In this document: one piece after another, positions 25,356 through 33,907 of the stretch | Layout: the number at the start of each line of letters is the position of its first letter | Position numbering within the stretch: position 1 is the first letter of the stretch | Origin: Candidatus Stackebrandtia faecavium | GTDB taxonomy: Bacteria; Actinomycetota; Actinomycetes; Mycobacteriales; Micromonosporaceae | DNA length: 35,614 nt | NCBI GenBank assembly: GCA_019112895.1 | Contig: DXIM01000182.1 | Span: 1 to 35,614 of the forward strand | Direction: 5' to 3' | The notes under the pieces: generated by a model | What the model saw: only the letters and a program-made list of their open reading frames with translations | What the model was told of the DNA's origin: nothing | Databases searched by the model: none | Made by a program: the position numbers and the translations under genes

Positions 25356-26372
25356 TTGGATGATGTGGTTACCATTTCGGCGCCAGCGCCTTCAACGGTA
25401 TTGCCCTACTGGAATCTAGGCACGGTGCATCAGATTCGCCGCGTGCCAACAGGGCTCATGAACCGTAGCTGGCGCATATCCACCGACACTGGTGACTACT
25501 TGCTGAAGCTGTTCCTGGACGTCCAGGGCCCCCAGCTCGCGTTCCAATTCTCTGTTCTTCGAGGTCTGGCCGCGTACCGCGTTCCCGTGGTGTTGCCAAC
25601 GATCAGCAGGCACCACACGGACACCGTCATCGTCGACGGCCACGAATTCGGTGTTTTTCCGTGGCTGAACGGCCGCCACCGCTCTGGCCTGTCGCTGTCG
25701 TTGGAGCGGTGCCGCGATTTGGGCCGTGTGCTGGGAAACATGCACTTGGCGTTGCGGCACACCGTCCCGATGCCGAACCAGCCGTACCATCAGCCGTCGG
25801 TGAGCGCAGGTGAGGCTTTGACTCGCGTAGACACCCTGCTGGATTTGATCGATTCGCGTCACGGAGGCGGCAGTTTCGATGCGCTGGCTGAGCGGACGCT
25901 GCGCATGAAGCGGGGCATGTTGGCGAAGCTCGGGCACCGTCGCCCGCCCGACATTCCCGTTATGGCAGCCGGATACATGCATGGGGACCTGCATCCGCAC
26001 AACGTTTTGCTCGACGCGTCAGACGGGGTGCAGGCGATCCTGGATTGGGACCGGCTGCGTGTCGGGCCGTACAGCAAAGAATTGGCCCGTGCTGCGGCGT
26101 TCTTTTTCACTTACGGCGACGAGCGCGGCGTGGACCTGGATCGTGCCGCCGAATTCGTCCACGGTTATCGCGAGCTGTTCGATCTGGGTCGTAACGAGAT
26201 CGCCATCGCGCTACACAGGCTGTGGTGGGAACGCCTCGTCGACAATTGGGTCATTGAGTGGCACTACATGCGGCGCAACCAGGCCTGCGATCATCTTCTT
26301 CCTGGTCAGACGGCATTGGTGAAATGGTGGACCGCCAACTTCGACGAGGTCATGTACAGGCTCGCGCGTTAA
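25356..26372 (+). CDS. Aminoglycoside phosphotransferase-fold small-molecule kinase
   Basis: A kinase-like protein of 338 residues with the APH/homoserine kinase fold. Key sites: the lysine in DYLLKLFL (Lys51), the catalytic loop MHGDLHPHNVLLD (His209-Asp211, Asn216) and the metal-binding ILDWDRL (Asp230). The N-terminus starts GLMNRSWRIST, the usual opening. The frame begins with TTG at 25356, and a GTG at 25365 is possible; no clear ribosome binding site is seen. The substrate is not evident: it may phosphorylate a sugar or amino alcohol. It stands between an alpha-mannosidase gene (divergent) and a C45-type hydrolase gene 43 nt downstream, so a role in sugar or conjugate salvage is possible. 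Not evidence for antibiotic resistance. Confidence 0.78.
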   Translation: MDDVVTISAPAPSTVLPYWNLGTVHQIRRVPTGLMNRSWRISTDTGDYLLKLFLDVQGPQLAFQFSVLRGLAAYRVPVVLPTISRHHTDTVIVDGHEFGVFPWLNGRHRSGLSLSLERCRDLGRVLGNMHLALRHTVPMPNQPYHQPSVSAGEALTRVDTLLDLIDSRHGGGSFDALAERTLRMKRGMLAKLGHRRPPDIPVMAAGYMHGDLHPHNVLLDASDGVQAILDWDRLRVGPYSKELARAAAFFFTYGDERGVDLDRAAEFVHGYRELFDLGRNEIAIALHRLWWERLVDNWVIEWHYMRRNQACDHLLPGQTALVKWWTANFDEVMYRLAR

Positions 26373-26415
26373 CAATGACGGTGCACTGCAGCAACGAACA
26401 TGACAGGGTGGAGTC

Positions 26416-27528
26416 ATGTCTAAGTTGCCGATTGTTACGTTGCAAGGGTCCGCATGGGACCGTGGACAGACTCATGGGCAGCACCTGGCACCGCAGGTCG
26501 CGGCGAATATCGCAATATATCGCGACCGGATGCGGCAGGATGCCGGGCTTTCTGACGCACAGATAGCGCACCGCTGCCAGTTTTATCTGGATGTTTTCAC
26601 CGAGTTGGACCCCGACTATCGTGCGGCGATGGACGGAATCGCGGCCGGTAGCGGTCAATCACTACAAGACATCGCGATGCTGAATGCGCGTTTCGAGCTG
26701 TTGTACAGCGCTTGGAGCGAGGCCGGCGCGGCACGCGACGTCGACGAGTGCACCGCCTTCGGTATCCGGCGGACACTCAGTAGCGATAATGCGGTCCGCA
26801 TCGGTCAGAACTGGGACTGGTTCCCGGGCATCAACGGCGCCTTGTTGATGTGGGCCGACGACGACCTCACGACGGTGGCCTACACCGAGGCGGGGGTCGC
26901 GGGAGCCAAAATAGGTCTCAACAGTGCCGGGATCGGCCTGTGCGTCAATGGGCTCTCGTCGAACCTCGACGACTGGGAGCGCGGCGGTGTGCCCTACCAC
27001 CTTCGCACCAGCAGGATCTTGGGGTCACGGTCGCTCAACGAGGCCATCGGGCACGCCAGCGTGGATCCGCCCGCATGTTCAGCCAATTACTTGATCGGTT
27101 CCTCCACCGGTGAGATCGTCGATATCGAATCCTCACCGGCGGGTGCGAACCGCCTGACCGCCGACGATGTACGCGTCATGGTTCACGCGAACCATTTCGT
27201 CGACCCGGATGCGCTGCGGATAACTCAGAGGTGGAATAGCAGCCCGATCACGACGTTCCACCGTGCGCAACGGCTCGAGAAGTTGATGGAAGCTCAGCAT
27301 CAAGTGGCGCACGGCGATATCGAAGCGGCGCTTGCCGATCATGAAGGCGGGATCTTGGGATTGTGCCGCCATCCGGACGCGCAGAAGCCGCCGCATCTGC
27401 GCACTCATACCGCGTTTTCGGCGATCATCGATTTGGACGCTCTCACGATGCATTACACGCAGGGTCCGCCGTGCGAATCCGGATACGAACGGGTCGGGCT
27501 TGCGGCTTTGGCGCGGGCGCACGCGTAA
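26416..27528 (+). CDS. C45-family autoproteolytic acyltransferase/hydrolase
   Basis: An Ntn-type hydrolase of 370 residues, of the acyl-CoA:6-aminopenicillanate acyltransferase-like peptidase C45 family. These enzymes cleave themselves before a cysteine, which becomes the nucleophile. The candidate Cys112 lies in DVDECTAFGI, and IGQNWDWFPG (the NWDW block) and AGVAGAKIGLNSAGIGLCVNGL are typical. The opening VTLQGSAWDRGQTHGQHL is the usual N-terminus. GGTGGAG lies just before the ATG. Bacterial members usually hydrolyse acyl-amides rather than make penicillin. It follows the APH-fold kinase at 43 nt on the same strand, perhaps one transcript, and ends at a shared terminator with ngcG. Confidence 0.82.
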   Translation: MSKLPIVTLQGSAWDRGQTHGQHLAPQVAANIAIYRDRMRQDAGLSDAQIAHRCQFYLDVFTELDPDYRAAMDGIAAGSGQSLQDIAMLNARFELLYSAWSEAGAARDVDECTAFGIRRTLSSDNAVRIGQNWDWFPGINGALLMWADDDLTTVAYTEAGVAGAKIGLNSAGIGLCVNGLSSNLDDWERGGVPYHLRTSRILGSRSLNEAIGHASVDPPACSANYLIGSSTGEIVDIESSPAGANRLTADDVRVMVHANHFVDPDALRITQRWNSSPITTFHRAQRLEKLMEAQHQVAHGDIEAALADHEGGILGLCRHPDAQKPPHLRTHTAFSAIIDLDALTMHYTQGPPCESGYERVGLAALARAHA

Positions 27529-27538
27529 TACCTGAAAT

Positions 27539-27568
27539 GGCCCGGCGCGATGGTCATCACGCCGGGCC
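27539..27568. terminator. Bidirectional terminator between the C45 gene and ngcG
   Basis: A 9-bp GC-rich perfect stem (27539-27547 GGCCCGGCG with 27560-27568), which extends inward by GAT/ATC after one mismatch, lies 10 nt after the C45 stop and 14 nt after the ngcG stop. TCCTTGT follows on plus. Position between convergent ends supports a shared terminator. Confidence 0.7.
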
Positions 27569-27582
27569 TCCTTGTGCGTCGA

Positions 27583-28491
27583 CTACTTCAACGCTCCGGC
27601 GGTCATACCCGCCTGGATCTGACGTTGGAACAGAATGTAAGCGATCAGTACCGGAAGCATCGCCAATGTCATCGCGGCGAACAACAAGCCGGTGTCGACC
27701 TGTTTGCCCGCGGTTCCGGTCAGCTCGGACAGCCCCACCGAGATCACCTGCTTATCGGGCGCTCGCCCCATCAGCACCAGCGGCAAGATGAACTGATTCC
27801 ACTGACCGATGATGTTGAAGATCGTGATCGAGATCAGGCCTGGTTTCGCCATTGGCATCATGACTTGGAAAAACAGGCGGTAATGCCCGGCCCCGTCGAT
27901 CATCGCCGCTTCCGCGACCCCCGAAGGCAGAGTTCGGAAGAACGAATGCAGGAAGAACACCGTGAACGGTAGCGAGTACGCGATATATACAAGCGCCAGC
28001 CCCACATAGGTGTCTTTGAGGCCCGCGTTGTCCAGCGTCTTGTACAGCGGGAACAGGGCCAAAAAGACCGGGAACATCATGCCAGCCACAAACATCGTGA
28101 AAAACACGCGGTTTGTCGGGAAATCGTAGCGGGACAATACATATGCGGCCATGGCGCCGAACAACATCGTACCGGTCACCGACATCAACATGACCACGAT
28201 CGTGTTGAAGAAGAACTGTCCGATGTTGGCGTCGGTCCAGGCGTGAAGGAAGTTTTCCCACTTCAAATCGGCGAGATCGGGTAGTGCCAACGGCGAACGT
28301 TTGATATCGCCCGACTCGCGGAACGAGTTGATCACGATCCAACCCACCGGCAGCACGACCATCAACGACCACAGGACCAAGAAACCGTGCGAGAAGACGT
28401 TGAGGACACCGCCCTCCGACTTCTTCGATTCGTTCGTTTTCGGTTTAGCCGTCGGCTTGGATTCGGGCCGAGATTCCGTATCAATACTCAT
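27583..28491 (-). CDS. ngcG: Carbohydrate ABC transporter permease, NgcG type
   Basis: Inner-membrane permease of the MalG/AraQ class, 302 residues with six membrane segments. The first (VFSHGFLVLWSLMVVLPVGWIVINSF) is followed by periplasmic WENFLHAWTDANIGQFFFNT, and the EAA loop VAEAAMIDGAGHYRLFFQVMMPMAKPG, which contacts the ATPase, is intact. The first 30 residues are a Lys/Glu-rich cytosolic extension. It begins 13 nt after ngcF, with AAGGAG upstream, and is the last gene of the transporter operon. No ATPase gene is present, so it must use a shared MsiK-like ATPase coded elsewhere, as is usual for actinobacterial sugar importers. Confidence 0.82.
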   Translation of the reverse strand: MSIDTESRPESKPTAKPKTNESKKSEGGVLNVFSHGFLVLWSLMVVLPVGWIVINSFRESGDIKRSPLALPDLADLKWENFLHAWTDANIGQFFFNTIVVMLMSVTGTMLFGAMAAYVLSRYDFPTNRVFFTMFVAGMMFPVFLALFPLYKTLDNAGLKDTYVGLALVYIAYSLPFTVFFLHSFFRTLPSGVAEAAMIDGAGHYRLFFQVMMPMAKPGLISITIFNIIGQWNQFILPLVLMGRAPDKQVISVGLSELTGTAGKQVDTGLLFAAMTLAMLPVLIAYILFQRQIQAGMTAGALK

Positions 28492-28504
28492 GGATCACAC
28501 TCCT

Positions 28505-29434
28505 TTAGAATTCGACCCGCTCGCGCCTGGTCACTCGCAACGACACCAGCGTCAGCACCAGTACTGCGAAGAACAAGACGACGCCGATCGCGGACGCCAT
28601 GGCTGCGTCGCGGCCATTGCCGAACGCGAACTTATAGATCACGCCACCGATGACCTCGCTGGCGTGGTTCGGCCCACCGGCGCCAGGCGTCATCATGAAC
28701 ACCAATACGAAACCGTCGAGGGCAATGATTCCCAGGTAGACCCACGCGGTCTGGACCGATTCCCACAGCAACGGCAACGTGATGGTGAAAAATGTTTTTG
28801 CTCGGCCAGCGCCGTCGATACGCGCCGCCTCGTAAAGGTCTTTGGGAATGCTCGCCATCGCTGAGGAGAAATAGACGAGGTAGAAACCCACGCTGCTCCA
28901 GATCATCGCGAAGATGATGCCTGGCAGCACCCAGTCCTTATCACCCATGAACCCTGCAGTGGGTGAGGGAAGATTAACGGCGTCCAGCAATGTCACCAGG
29001 ACACCACCGGTCGCGGCAGGCTTATAGATCTGTTCCCACACGATCGCGACGATCGCCAAGGACAGCACCTGCGGGAAAAAATACACGATCTTGTAGAACT
29101 TGCTTCCTTGTACGCCGCTGAGCCCGCCGCGCGTACTGCGGCCACCGACGTTGAGCATGTAGGCAAAGAACAGCGCCATGGCTATGACGACCACAGGAAG
29201 TACAAGCAGGATGATCCCGGTATGTATGAACCCGGGGATGACCCAGCCCTTCGGGTCGCTCCACATGTCGATGAAGTTTTGGAACCCGATGTACTCGAAC
29301 GTCGGTGAGACACCGCTCCAGTCCGTCAGCGAGATCTGGAATGCCTGCAAGAACGGCAGGATGACCAGCCACCCGTACAGCAGAACCGGGGGCGCCAAGA
29401 AAGTGAAGATAAAGAGATTTTTGCCGCGCTTCAT
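28505..29434 (-). CDS. ngcF: Carbohydrate ABC transporter permease, NgcF type
   Basis: Permease of the MalF/UgpA class, 309 residues with six membrane spans. The N-terminus FIFTFLAPPVLLYGWLVILPFLQAFQISLTDWSG is the typical first span and loop. The EAA loop reads PKDLYEAARIDGAGRAKTFFTITLPLLW. It forms the membrane channel with NgcG. A 13-bp hairpin separates it from the upstream ngcE, and GAAGG lies about 11 nt before its start. The name rests on the adjacent NgcE-like binding protein; sugar specificity is inferred. Confidence 0.82.
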   Translation of the reverse strand: MKRGKNLFIFTFLAPPVLLYGWLVILPFLQAFQISLTDWSGVSPTFEYIGFQNFIDMWSDPKGWVIPGFIHTGIILLVLPVVVIAMALFFAYMLNVGGRSTRGGLSGVQGSKFYKIVYFFPQVLSLAIVAIVWEQIYKPAATGGVLVTLLDAVNLPSPTAGFMGDKDWVLPGIIFAMIWSSVGFYLVYFSSAMASIPKDLYEAARIDGAGRAKTFFTITLPLLWESVQTAWVYLGIIALDGFVLVFMMTPGAGGPNHASEVIGGVIYKFAFGNGRDAAMASAIGVVLFFAVLVLTLVSLRVTRRERVEF

Positions 29435-29460
29435 CGAACGAGGGACCTTCTCACGCTAGA

Positions 29461-29497
29461 CGTGGGGTGGCGGAACTCGAGTCGCCGCCACCCCACG
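29461..29497 (-). repeat. Intercistronic hairpin between ngcE and ngcF
   Basis: A perfect 13-bp stem (29461-29473 with 29485-29497) with an 11-nt loop lies 7 nt after the ngcE stop and 26 nt before ngcF. No U-run. Such hairpins after a binding-protein gene commonly stabilise the upstream mRNA or cause partial termination, giving more binding protein than permease. Function here is inferred. Confidence 0.7.
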
Positions 29498-29504
29498 GTT
29501 ATTT

Positions 29505-30926
29505 CTAGTACTTCTGTTCAAACTTTTCGATGTCGTCGTTCTTGGCGACCGCATCGGCGTGTTTTTGCGCGAACTTGATGAATTTGTCCGGCTTCGTCTC
29601 GCCTGCCATCAGCTCGCCCAACACCGGTTCGACGTTTTCCTTGAAGTCGCTGTACCAGTCGACGATCTGCGGACGGTAAGCGTTCTCGGCGTCAGTGACG
29701 AGCGATGCCAGCGCCTTGGCCGGCTCGTTCTTGAGCTCGAGACCGTCGAGGACGGTCGGCGACTGTGCAAGGTTCGCGAAGACCTGCGAACCCTTCTCCG
29801 ACAGCATGATCCGCAGCAGTTCGAAAGCGCCTTCCTTGTTCTTGGCGTCGCTGGGAACCACGAACGGTTCTTCACCGGACGACCAGACCAGCTTCGGCTG
29901 CTTACTGCCTTCGAGAGGCGGAATACCAATGGCTTTGTACACGAAGCCTTCGGGCGCTTCGTCGCCTTGCTCGTTGGCCAACCAGCTACCGCACGGAAGG
30001 AACGCCGCGTCGCCGTGGTTCCATTTCGTCTGCGAGTCGGTGTGGTTGATTCCCGGCGTCCCTTTAAGGATGTATCCCTTGTCCTGCAGGGAGTAGAGGG
30101 CTTCAGCCGCCAGCTTGATCGATTCGTGCTCCCACGCCTTCGGCTCAAGGTTGTCGATGTCTGCGGAGACCTGTCGGCCACCGTGGCGTGCCGCCAACGT
30201 GAAGAGGCTGTCCCACAGGTAAGCGGGGTGCTTACCGGCGTAGGTCCATGGCGCGATGCCTTCCTTCTTGATCTCCGCGCACAGGTCCATCATCTCGTCC
30301 CACGACTCGGGTGCTTTCCAACCGCGGTCGTCGAACAGTTTGCCGTCGTACCAGATGGCCCAGCCACCCATGGCGTAGTTCAGGGCGTAGACCTTGCCGT
30401 TGTAGATGCCCGGTTTCAAGACGCCTTCGACGAGAGTGTCTTGAACAGTCTTGTCCGGGTCGTCAATGGACGGAGCTTCCAGAAGCGGCGTCAGCTCGGC
30501 GAGTAGACCGTCATTGACGAGAGTGTCGATGGCGATCTTCTTGTCACCGGAGTCGTCCAACAGGTCTGGCGGCTCCTGGTCGGTGAAGCGTGGCTGCATC
30601 GTCGCGGAGATGTCGGTCTCGCTACGAAGAGTCGTTTCAGCATCCGGGAACTTCTCGGCGTACAGCGACAGGTGGCCCTGCTTATCGTCGGCGTACTTGG
30701 AGCCGAAGCCACCGTCAAAGATGACGACCTCGATCGGTGTTTCCGGGTCGACGCCGAACGGGTTTTCTGCGTCACCGCTGTTGCTGACTTCGGCACCGTC
30801 GTCGCCAGTGCCGCTGGTGGCGCAGGAGCTGAGGAACGCCGCGCCGGGAATTGCGGCGGCGCCAAGCGCCGTGCCTTGAAGCACCCGACGACGTGTGATG
30901 TCGCGTGGGTCGGAATTGGTTGTCAT
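29505..30926 (-). CDS. ngcE: Extracellular sugar-binding lipoprotein, NgcE type
   Basis: Solute-binding lipoprotein of 473 residues for a carbohydrate ABC importer. The N-terminus combines a twin-arginine motif (TRRRVLQG, 11-18) with a lipobox ending at Cys35 (FLSSC), so it is probably a Tat-exported lipoprotein. The body is a family 1 binding protein. Segments VVIFDGGFGSKY, PRFTDQEPPDLLDDSG, PSIDDPDKTVQDTL and KKEGIAPWTYAGKHPAYL resemble the N-acetylglucosamine/chitobiose-binding NgcE of streptomycetes as I remember it. Neighbouring SIS and amino-sugar kinase genes support an amino-sugar substrate. It begins 26 nt after the SIS gene. An acidic Gly/Asn linker follows the lipidated Cys. Confidence 0.78.
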   Translation of the reverse strand: MTTNSDPRDITRRRVLQGTALGAAAIPGAAFLSSCATSGTGDDGAEVSNSGDAENPFGVDPETPIEVVIFDGGFGSKYADDKQGHLSLYAEKFPDAETTLRSETDISATMQPRFTDQEPPDLLDDSGDKKIAIDTLVNDGLLAELTPLLEAPSIDDPDKTVQDTLVEGVLKPGIYNGKVYALNYAMGGWAIWYDGKLFDDRGWKAPESWDEMMDLCAEIKKEGIAPWTYAGKHPAYLWDSLFTLAARHGGRQVSADIDNLEPKAWEHESIKLAAEALYSLQDKGYILKGTPGINHTDSQTKWNHGDAAFLPCGSWLANEQGDEAPEGFVYKAIGIPPLEGSKQPKLVWSSGEEPFVVPSDAKNKEGAFELLRIMLSEKGSQVFANLAQSPTVLDGLELKNEPAKALASLVTDAENAYRPQIVDWYSDFKENVEPVLGELMAGETKPDKFIKFAQKHADAVAKNDDIEKFEQKY

Positions 30927-30952
30927 TTACCTATCTCCTAAACGGATTCGAA

Positions 30953-31705
30953 TCATGCACCGCGTCGGATCCGACCGGCGTAACGCGATTCGAGCATGTG
31001 GTTGTGTTCGTCCCCGCCGGGGACATTCGCCGACAGATACACCGGCGGTGTTTCGTCAGCATCCAACTGCCGTCGCACAACTTCGGCGACGACCATTTGC
31101 GCCAAGAGCGCACCGCTGATCGACGATGCTGCACATACCGAACCACCCTGCGGCAGCGACAGCAACGAATCGCCGTATGGGGCGCAATTATCCAGCACCA
31201 CATCAGCAAAATCGGACAGTTTTTTCCCTGAGGGGTGCCTCGACGGCGTCTGTCGGGAGTGCTGCGTCGAAGTGAACGCAATGAGATCGTGGCCGTTGTC
31301 TTTCACAGCGGACGCGAACTCCACGATCGAACCGTTGATCCCCGACTGCGAGGCGATCACAAAAACGTCGGCGGGATCGGCTTCGGTGAGCGCGTACAGA
31401 CGACGCGCGACCTGCGGATCGCGCTCGAGCTTATCGCTGGTCAACAGCTCGACCGGCTCATTTCCTCGCAGCACAAGGTCTCGCAGCGCGATGCGGTTCG
31501 TCGGCACTAGGCCGCCGGCCCGTCCCGCAAGCTCCATACACAAAGCTTCGGAATGGCCGGTACCGAACGCCTGCAGCACCCCACCTCGGGCAAGACTCGT
31601 ACATATGACGGAGGCAGCCTTGTCGACGGCATCGGCTTGAGTGTCGATAGCCGTATCCAGGACGTCACGCAACGCCGACACATAGTTGGACGCGGATACG
31701 TTCAT
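30953..31705 (-). CDS. SIS-domain sugar phosphate-binding protein (UPF0309 type)
   Basis: A cytosolic protein of 250 residues with one SIS (sugar isomerase) domain. GVLQAFGTGHSEALCMELAGRAGG opens the domain, VFVIASQSGINGSIVEFA is the phosphosugar-binding loop, and the end PVYLSANVPGGDEHNHMLESRY is diagnostic of the UPF0309 group. It likely binds a phosphorylated amino sugar; whether it is an isomerase, deaminase or etherase is unknown. It begins 55 nt after rpiR ends and precedes ngcE by 26 nt, so it belongs to the transporter operon. GAGGGAG lies about 10 nt before its ATG. Confidence 0.85.
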   Translation of the reverse strand: MNVSASNYVSALRDVLDTAIDTQADAVDKAASVICTSLARGGVLQAFGTGHSEALCMELAGRAGGLVPTNRIALRDLVLRGNEPVELLTSDKLERDPQVARRLYALTEADPADVFVIASQSGINGSIVEFASAVKDNGHDLIAFTSTQHSRQTPSRHPSGKKLSDFADVVLDNCAPYGDSLLSLPQGGSVCAASSISGALLAQMVVAEVVRRQLDADETPPVYLSANVPGGDEHNHMLESRYAGRIRRGA

Positions 31706-31760
31706 GTCGTTAGGGCTCCCTCGTTGATCATTGCAAGCGGGCAGTCATAAGCTATTCGCC

Positions 31761-32720
31761 TCAAATACCTTCGGCAACCACCCCCGGTTGACGGGTCACA
31801 GATCCGCCTTTTCGGTGGCCGGCCACAGCCTGCGCCGTGGATTCAAACGAGGTGACCGTACGCGGAAGCGTGCGTTGCGCGACCGCCAGGTACAGCAAGT
31901 CCGCAACCAGCATTTGCGAATGGCGCGCCGCCATGACGTCCGCCTGTGACGTGGTGGCCCGCGTCGCCGAATTCAACACGATGTCGGCGACCTCGGCGAT
32001 CGGCGAGTCCGGAAAGCTTGTGACCGCGACCGTCAATGCATCGTGGCTGCCCGCCTCGGCGAGCATCTCGACCGTTTCGACCGTCGCGCCCGAGTGCGAG
32101 AAACCGATGGCGACATCTTGGGACCCCAGTAGGGCCGCGCTGGCCAACGCACTGTGAACTTCGTGCCACACCCACGCCGGCACGCCTATGCGGTGCAGCC
32201 CTATGTGAAGTTCGCCGACGACGAGGGCGCTACCGCCGATCCCGTACATGTCGACACGCTGCGCCCGTGTGATGGCGGCGGCGGCACGCGACACGCCGTC
32301 CAGATCGAGGCTGTGTGCGGTGTCTTGTAGCGCGGTCATTTCGGCGGCCAGGACCTGACTGAGAACCGTGTCGAGGGAGTCGTCGCGCGTGATTTCGCGG
32401 CCGATGTCAACCTGCCAACCGTTGTTGTCCTGCGCTTCTGCGCGCCCAGTTTCGGTTGCGATCGCGACCCGCAACGCGGCGTAGCCGTCGTAACCGAGGG
32501 TGCGGCAAAAACGTGTGACGGTCGCCGGAGACGTTCCGCTGTGTTCGGCCAACTCGACGATCGTGGAACGTGCGGCCGCGGCCGGGTCGTCGATGACGGT
32601 TCGCGCCACCCGGGACAGCGCGTCGGAGAATTCGCCGTTGAGACGTGCGATGCGCCCCAACACGTTGGTGCCGTTGCCCGTTGCATGCGTCGGATCGAGT
32701 TGCCCACGCCCGTCGGTCAT
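31761..32720 (-). CDS. MurR/RpiR family transcriptional regulator
   Basis: A regulator of 319 residues from the ATG with first base 32720, chosen because AGGAGG lies 5 nt upstream. It has an N-terminal HTH_6 domain (IVELAEHSGTSPATVTRFCRTLGYDGYAALR, about 52-85) and a C-terminal SIS domain (RVDMYGIGGSALVVGELHIGL, then VAIGFSHSGATVETVEM), which senses a phosphosugar. RpiR proteins usually control the adjacent catabolic genes; here it heads the SIS-ngcEFG run and diverges from an amino-sugar kinase gene. It likely responds to an amino-sugar phosphate, for instance GlcNAc-6-P, but this is inferred. Confidence 0.9.
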   Translation of the reverse strand: MTDGRGQLDPTHATGNGTNVLGRIARLNGEFSDALSRVARTVIDDPAAAARSTIVELAEHSGTSPATVTRFCRTLGYDGYAALRVAIATETGRAEAQDNNGWQVDIGREITRDDSLDTVLSQVLAAEMTALQDTAHSLDLDGVSRAAAAITRAQRVDMYGIGGSALVVGELHIGLHRIGVPAWVWHEVHSALASAALLGSQDVAIGFSHSGATVETVEMLAEAGSHDALTVAVTSFPDSPIAEVADIVLNSATRATTSQADVMAARHSQMLVADLLYLAVAQRTLPRTVTSFESTAQAVAGHRKGGSVTRQPGVVAEGI

Positions 32721-32762
32721 CGGCGCCTCCTGTCCGTCCCGCTGTCTCGTGGAGCATGCGAC

Positions 32763-32840
32763 ATTGTCTATGAGCAAAACTCTTACCTGACAGCGTTCCA
32801 GTCAAGGCTTCGTGGGCAATCTTTTCATAGTTGAGACAAT
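32763..32840. promoter_or_regulatory. Divergent control region with paired inverted repeats
   Basis: The 198-bp gap between rpiR and the kinase gene holds ATTGTCT at 32763-32769 and its exact inverse AGACAAT at 32834-32840; TATGAG and CATAGTTGAG lie beside them. Two such arms in inverted orientation are plausible half-operators for the RpiR regulator, but no consensus is known to me for this group. A further short hairpin (GTCGG/CCGAC) lies near 32888-32903. Confidence 0.3.
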
Positions 32841-32918
32841 TCGTTATCGATTAGCTTCGGTAGCTCTTCGGTCGGCCGCGAGCCGTAGTCGGTGGGAGCC
32901 GACGATTACCATCTCGGT

Positions 32919-33896
32919 ATGTCTGCGCGATCTTTTGCACAAGTGTTGGGTATGGACGTGGGCGGCACTTCTACGCGCGCGCTTTTGATAGATCCGCAGG
33001 GCAATCGTTTGGGTTCGGGGCGCGCCGGAGGCGGTAATCCGATCGCCAACGGTGAGGCTGTCGCTCAGGCAAACGTGCGTCAGGCTGTCCGCGATTGTCT
33101 CGCTGGACACGACTACGCGGCAGTGGATGCCGTCGTCATCGGGATGGCCGGCGGCATGGCGGTGGAACGATCGAACACTGCCGATGCAATGGCGAGGATG
33201 CTGCACGATCTTGGTCTTCGCTGCCGGATCAATCTCGTTTCAGACACCACTGTGGCCTTCGCGTCGGGAACCACCCAGCCCGACGGCACGGTCCTCATCG
33301 CCGGGACCGGCGCCGTGGCGTGCGCAATCCAAGACTGGGCCCTGACCAATCGTCGTGCCGACGGCTACGGGTGGCTACTCGGCGACCTGGGTTCCGGGTC
33401 ATGGCTCGGCAAACGTGCCGTGTACGCGACCCTGAAACACCTTAGTGGACATACCGCAGCGAGTGAGCTGACCGATTCGGTCATCGAATCGCTCGTGGCT
33501 ACACCCAATCCGACTGTCAACGACGTGATCATCGCCGCGATGGCGAGCGAGCCCGTAACGCTGTCGCGATTGGCTCCCCTGGTCACTCGCGCCGCGGAAG
33601 CGGACGACCCGACCGCTTTGAGTATCGTGGACCAAGCGGTGTCCCATCTGAGCGAGACGGTCAGTCTGGTCCACCGGCAACAGGAAGAGTCTCCGATCGT
33701 TCTCGCCGGGAGCCTGGCCATCAGCCCGACCATCATGTCGAAACGACTACGCGAAAAAATTGGCGCGCTGTTTCCGAACAGTCCTGTCAGCGAGGGACGT
33801 GACGGAGTCGCCGGAGCGAGCTGGCTCGCCGCCCGGCGCGTCTGTGATGACCAAGCCGAGCTACGTCGGCTTCACGCACGCCTCCTGCAGCCGTGA
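32919..33896 (+). CDS. BadF/BadG/BcrA/BcrD-type N-acetylglucosamine kinase
   Basis: An ATP-dependent sugar kinase of 325 residues with the ASKHA (actin-like) fold. The phosphate-1 motif is LGMDVGGTSTRALLID (10-25), the phosphate-2 motif VLIAGTGAVACAI with catalytic-side LVSDTTVAFASG upstream, and GYGWLLGDLGSGSWLGKRAV is the typical segment of GlcNAc kinases in this group. It would phosphorylate GlcNAc brought in by the NgcEFG importer. I chose the ATG at 32919; a GTG at 32892 is possible and the ribosome binding site is unclear at both. It diverges from rpiR and ends 11 nt from the convergent RNA methyltransferase gene, with no obvious terminator between. Confidence 0.85.
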   Translation: MSARSFAQVLGMDVGGTSTRALLIDPQGNRLGSGRAGGGNPIANGEAVAQANVRQAVRDCLAGHDYAAVDAVVIGMAGGMAVERSNTADAMARMLHDLGLRCRINLVSDTTVAFASGTTQPDGTVLIAGTGAVACAIQDWALTNRRADGYGWLLGDLGSGSWLGKRAVYATLKHLSGHTAASELTDSVIESLVATPNPTVNDVIIAAMASEPVTLSRLAPLVTRAAEADDPTALSIVDQAVSHLSETVSLVHRQQEESPIVLAGSLAISPTIMSKRLREKIGALFPNSPVSEGRDGVAGASWLAARRVCDDQAELRRLHARLLQP

Positions 33897-33907
33897 CGGG
33901 CGTCAGT

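Noticed and set aside
25356-26372. Reading the APH-fold kinase as an aminoglycoside resistance gene
   Set aside because: The fold is shared by many metabolic kinases, and the context is sugar metabolism, not resistance or mobility.
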